NCBI GenBank assembly: GCA_937873165.1
Contig: CALMVH010000052.1
Coordinates: 1-6,047 of the forward strand
Direction: 5' to 3'
DNA: 6,047 bases
Source: an uncultured Rhodospirillales bacterium
GTDB taxonomy: Bacteria > Pseudomonadota > Alphaproteobacteria > CALMVH01
In this document: one piece after another, positions 5,837-6,047 of the stretch
Layout: each line of letters opens with the position of its first letter
Position numbering within the stretch: the stretch's first letter is position 1
Translations under genes and position numbers: made by a program
The notes under the pieces: model-generated
The model's input: the letters and a program-made list of their open reading frames with translations, nothing else
What the model was told of the DNA's origin: nothing
Database searches by the model: none

Positions 5837-6026
5837 ATGCACTCTCCATAAAAACCATACTTGAAACAGGCCGGTGGGTGATCGGTTCCTCAAATAAACT
5901 CAGACCGCGTGGTCAGCATATGCAAGTATGATCTGTGAATTATTATCTATAGTTCGGCTATCGCAGGGTAATCGTCAAATAGCAGTGGGCTTATCTAGGC
6001 TCAGGACTCATTGATTGAGATAGAAG
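5837..6026. promoter_or_regulatory. Upstream regulatory region of the manganese catalase gene
   Basis: About 190 bp without a supported gene, clearly more AT-rich than the coding DNA around 5930-5952. It contains the palindrome GCATATGC (5916-5923), GACC/GGTC arms (5903-5906, 5911-5914), and CATACTTG (5856-5863) facing CAAGTATG (5923-5930), an 8-bp inverted repeat 59 bp apart. It also holds ATAG-N5-CTAT (5949-5961). On the minus strand TTGACG (5973-5978) and TATAGA (5946-5951) look like promoter boxes, but their 21-bp spacing is too long for a standard sigma70 site, so the promoter is not firmly placed. Confidence 0.4.
5842..5847 (-). promoter_or_regulatory. Ribosome binding site deciding the manganese catalase start
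   Basis: GGAGAG on the minus strand, five bases before the ATG at 5836, selects MFLRLDQ rather than the 19-residue-longer upstream start at 5893. That upstream extension does not look like the family. Confidence 0.7.
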
Positions 6027-6047
6027 ATGACGGAAGCTGCGATGCAG
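6027..6047 (+). CDS. Possible start of a divergent gene, cut by the window edge
   Basis: The ATG at 6027 opens a frame of seven codons (MTEAAMQ) to the end of the window. GAGATAGAAG just upstream is purine-rich but a poor Shine-Dalgarno. Only position and direction (divergent from the manganese catalase gene) can be given; too little is present to name it, and it may be chance. Confidence 0.25.

Noticed and set aside
5837..5893. Longer start for the manganese catalase at 5893 (19 extra residues)
   Set aside because: The extension (MRNRSPTGLFQVWF...) does not resemble the family, while the ATG at 5836 has GGAGAG at ideal spacing.
5949..5961. ATAG-N5-CTAT as an OxyR site
   Set aside because: OxyR sites use ATAG-N7-CTAT units repeated over about 37 bp. 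The spacing is wrong and there is no second unit in register.

Overview
The window (about 6 kb, GC-rich) reads as chromosomal DNA of an alphaproteobacterium. The ClpS sequence, the Pro/Ala-rich carboxypeptidase with a SPOR tail and the mix of genes suggest an acetic-acid-bacterium or other Rhodospirillales-type genome. That placement is an inference from protein style, since no rRNA or other marker is present. It carries six protein-coding genes or gene parts I can support, plus a possible seventh start at the right edge. I see no tRNA, rRNA, CRISPR array, insertion sequence, phage gene or attachment site.

Left part (1-941, minus strand): the 5' end of clpA, coding only the ClpA N-domain before the window ends, and complete clpS upstream of it. 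Together they form the N-degron branch of Clp proteolysis: ClpS binds N-end-rule substrates and hands them to the ClpA unfoldase of ClpAP. The 248-bp gap between them carries hairpins and suggests that clpA also has its own control. clpS has a good sigma70-like promoter very close to its start codon.

Middle (1038-3676, plus strand): two adjacent but dissimilar serine peptidases of family S11 (D-Ala-D-Ala carboxypeptidase/PBP5-like). The first has a possible twin-arginine signal and an altered third active-site box (KGG instead of KTG). The second has a Sec-type signal, all three canonical boxes, a roughly 155-residue Pro/Ala linker and a C-terminal SPOR domain expected to target it to the septum. 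Both should act on periplasmic peptidoglycan.

Right part (3787-5836): two convergent genes linked to peroxide chemistry but from unrelated folds. One is a catalase-like haem protein of the y4iL-like type (plus) and the other a dimanganese catalase (minus). Their stop codons are about 40 bp apart, and the gap is almost entirely a 15-bp perfect inverted repeat that probably marks both 3' ends. The region beyond the manganese catalase start (5837-6047) is a palindrome-rich regulatory region, with a possible divergent gene start at 6027.

I do not see a clear new multi-gene system. The points most worth a second look are the KGG box in the first carboxypeptidase, the pairing of a divergent haem catalase homologue with a manganese catalase around one shared hairpin, and the compact dyad-rich clpS/carboxypeptidase divergent promoter region.
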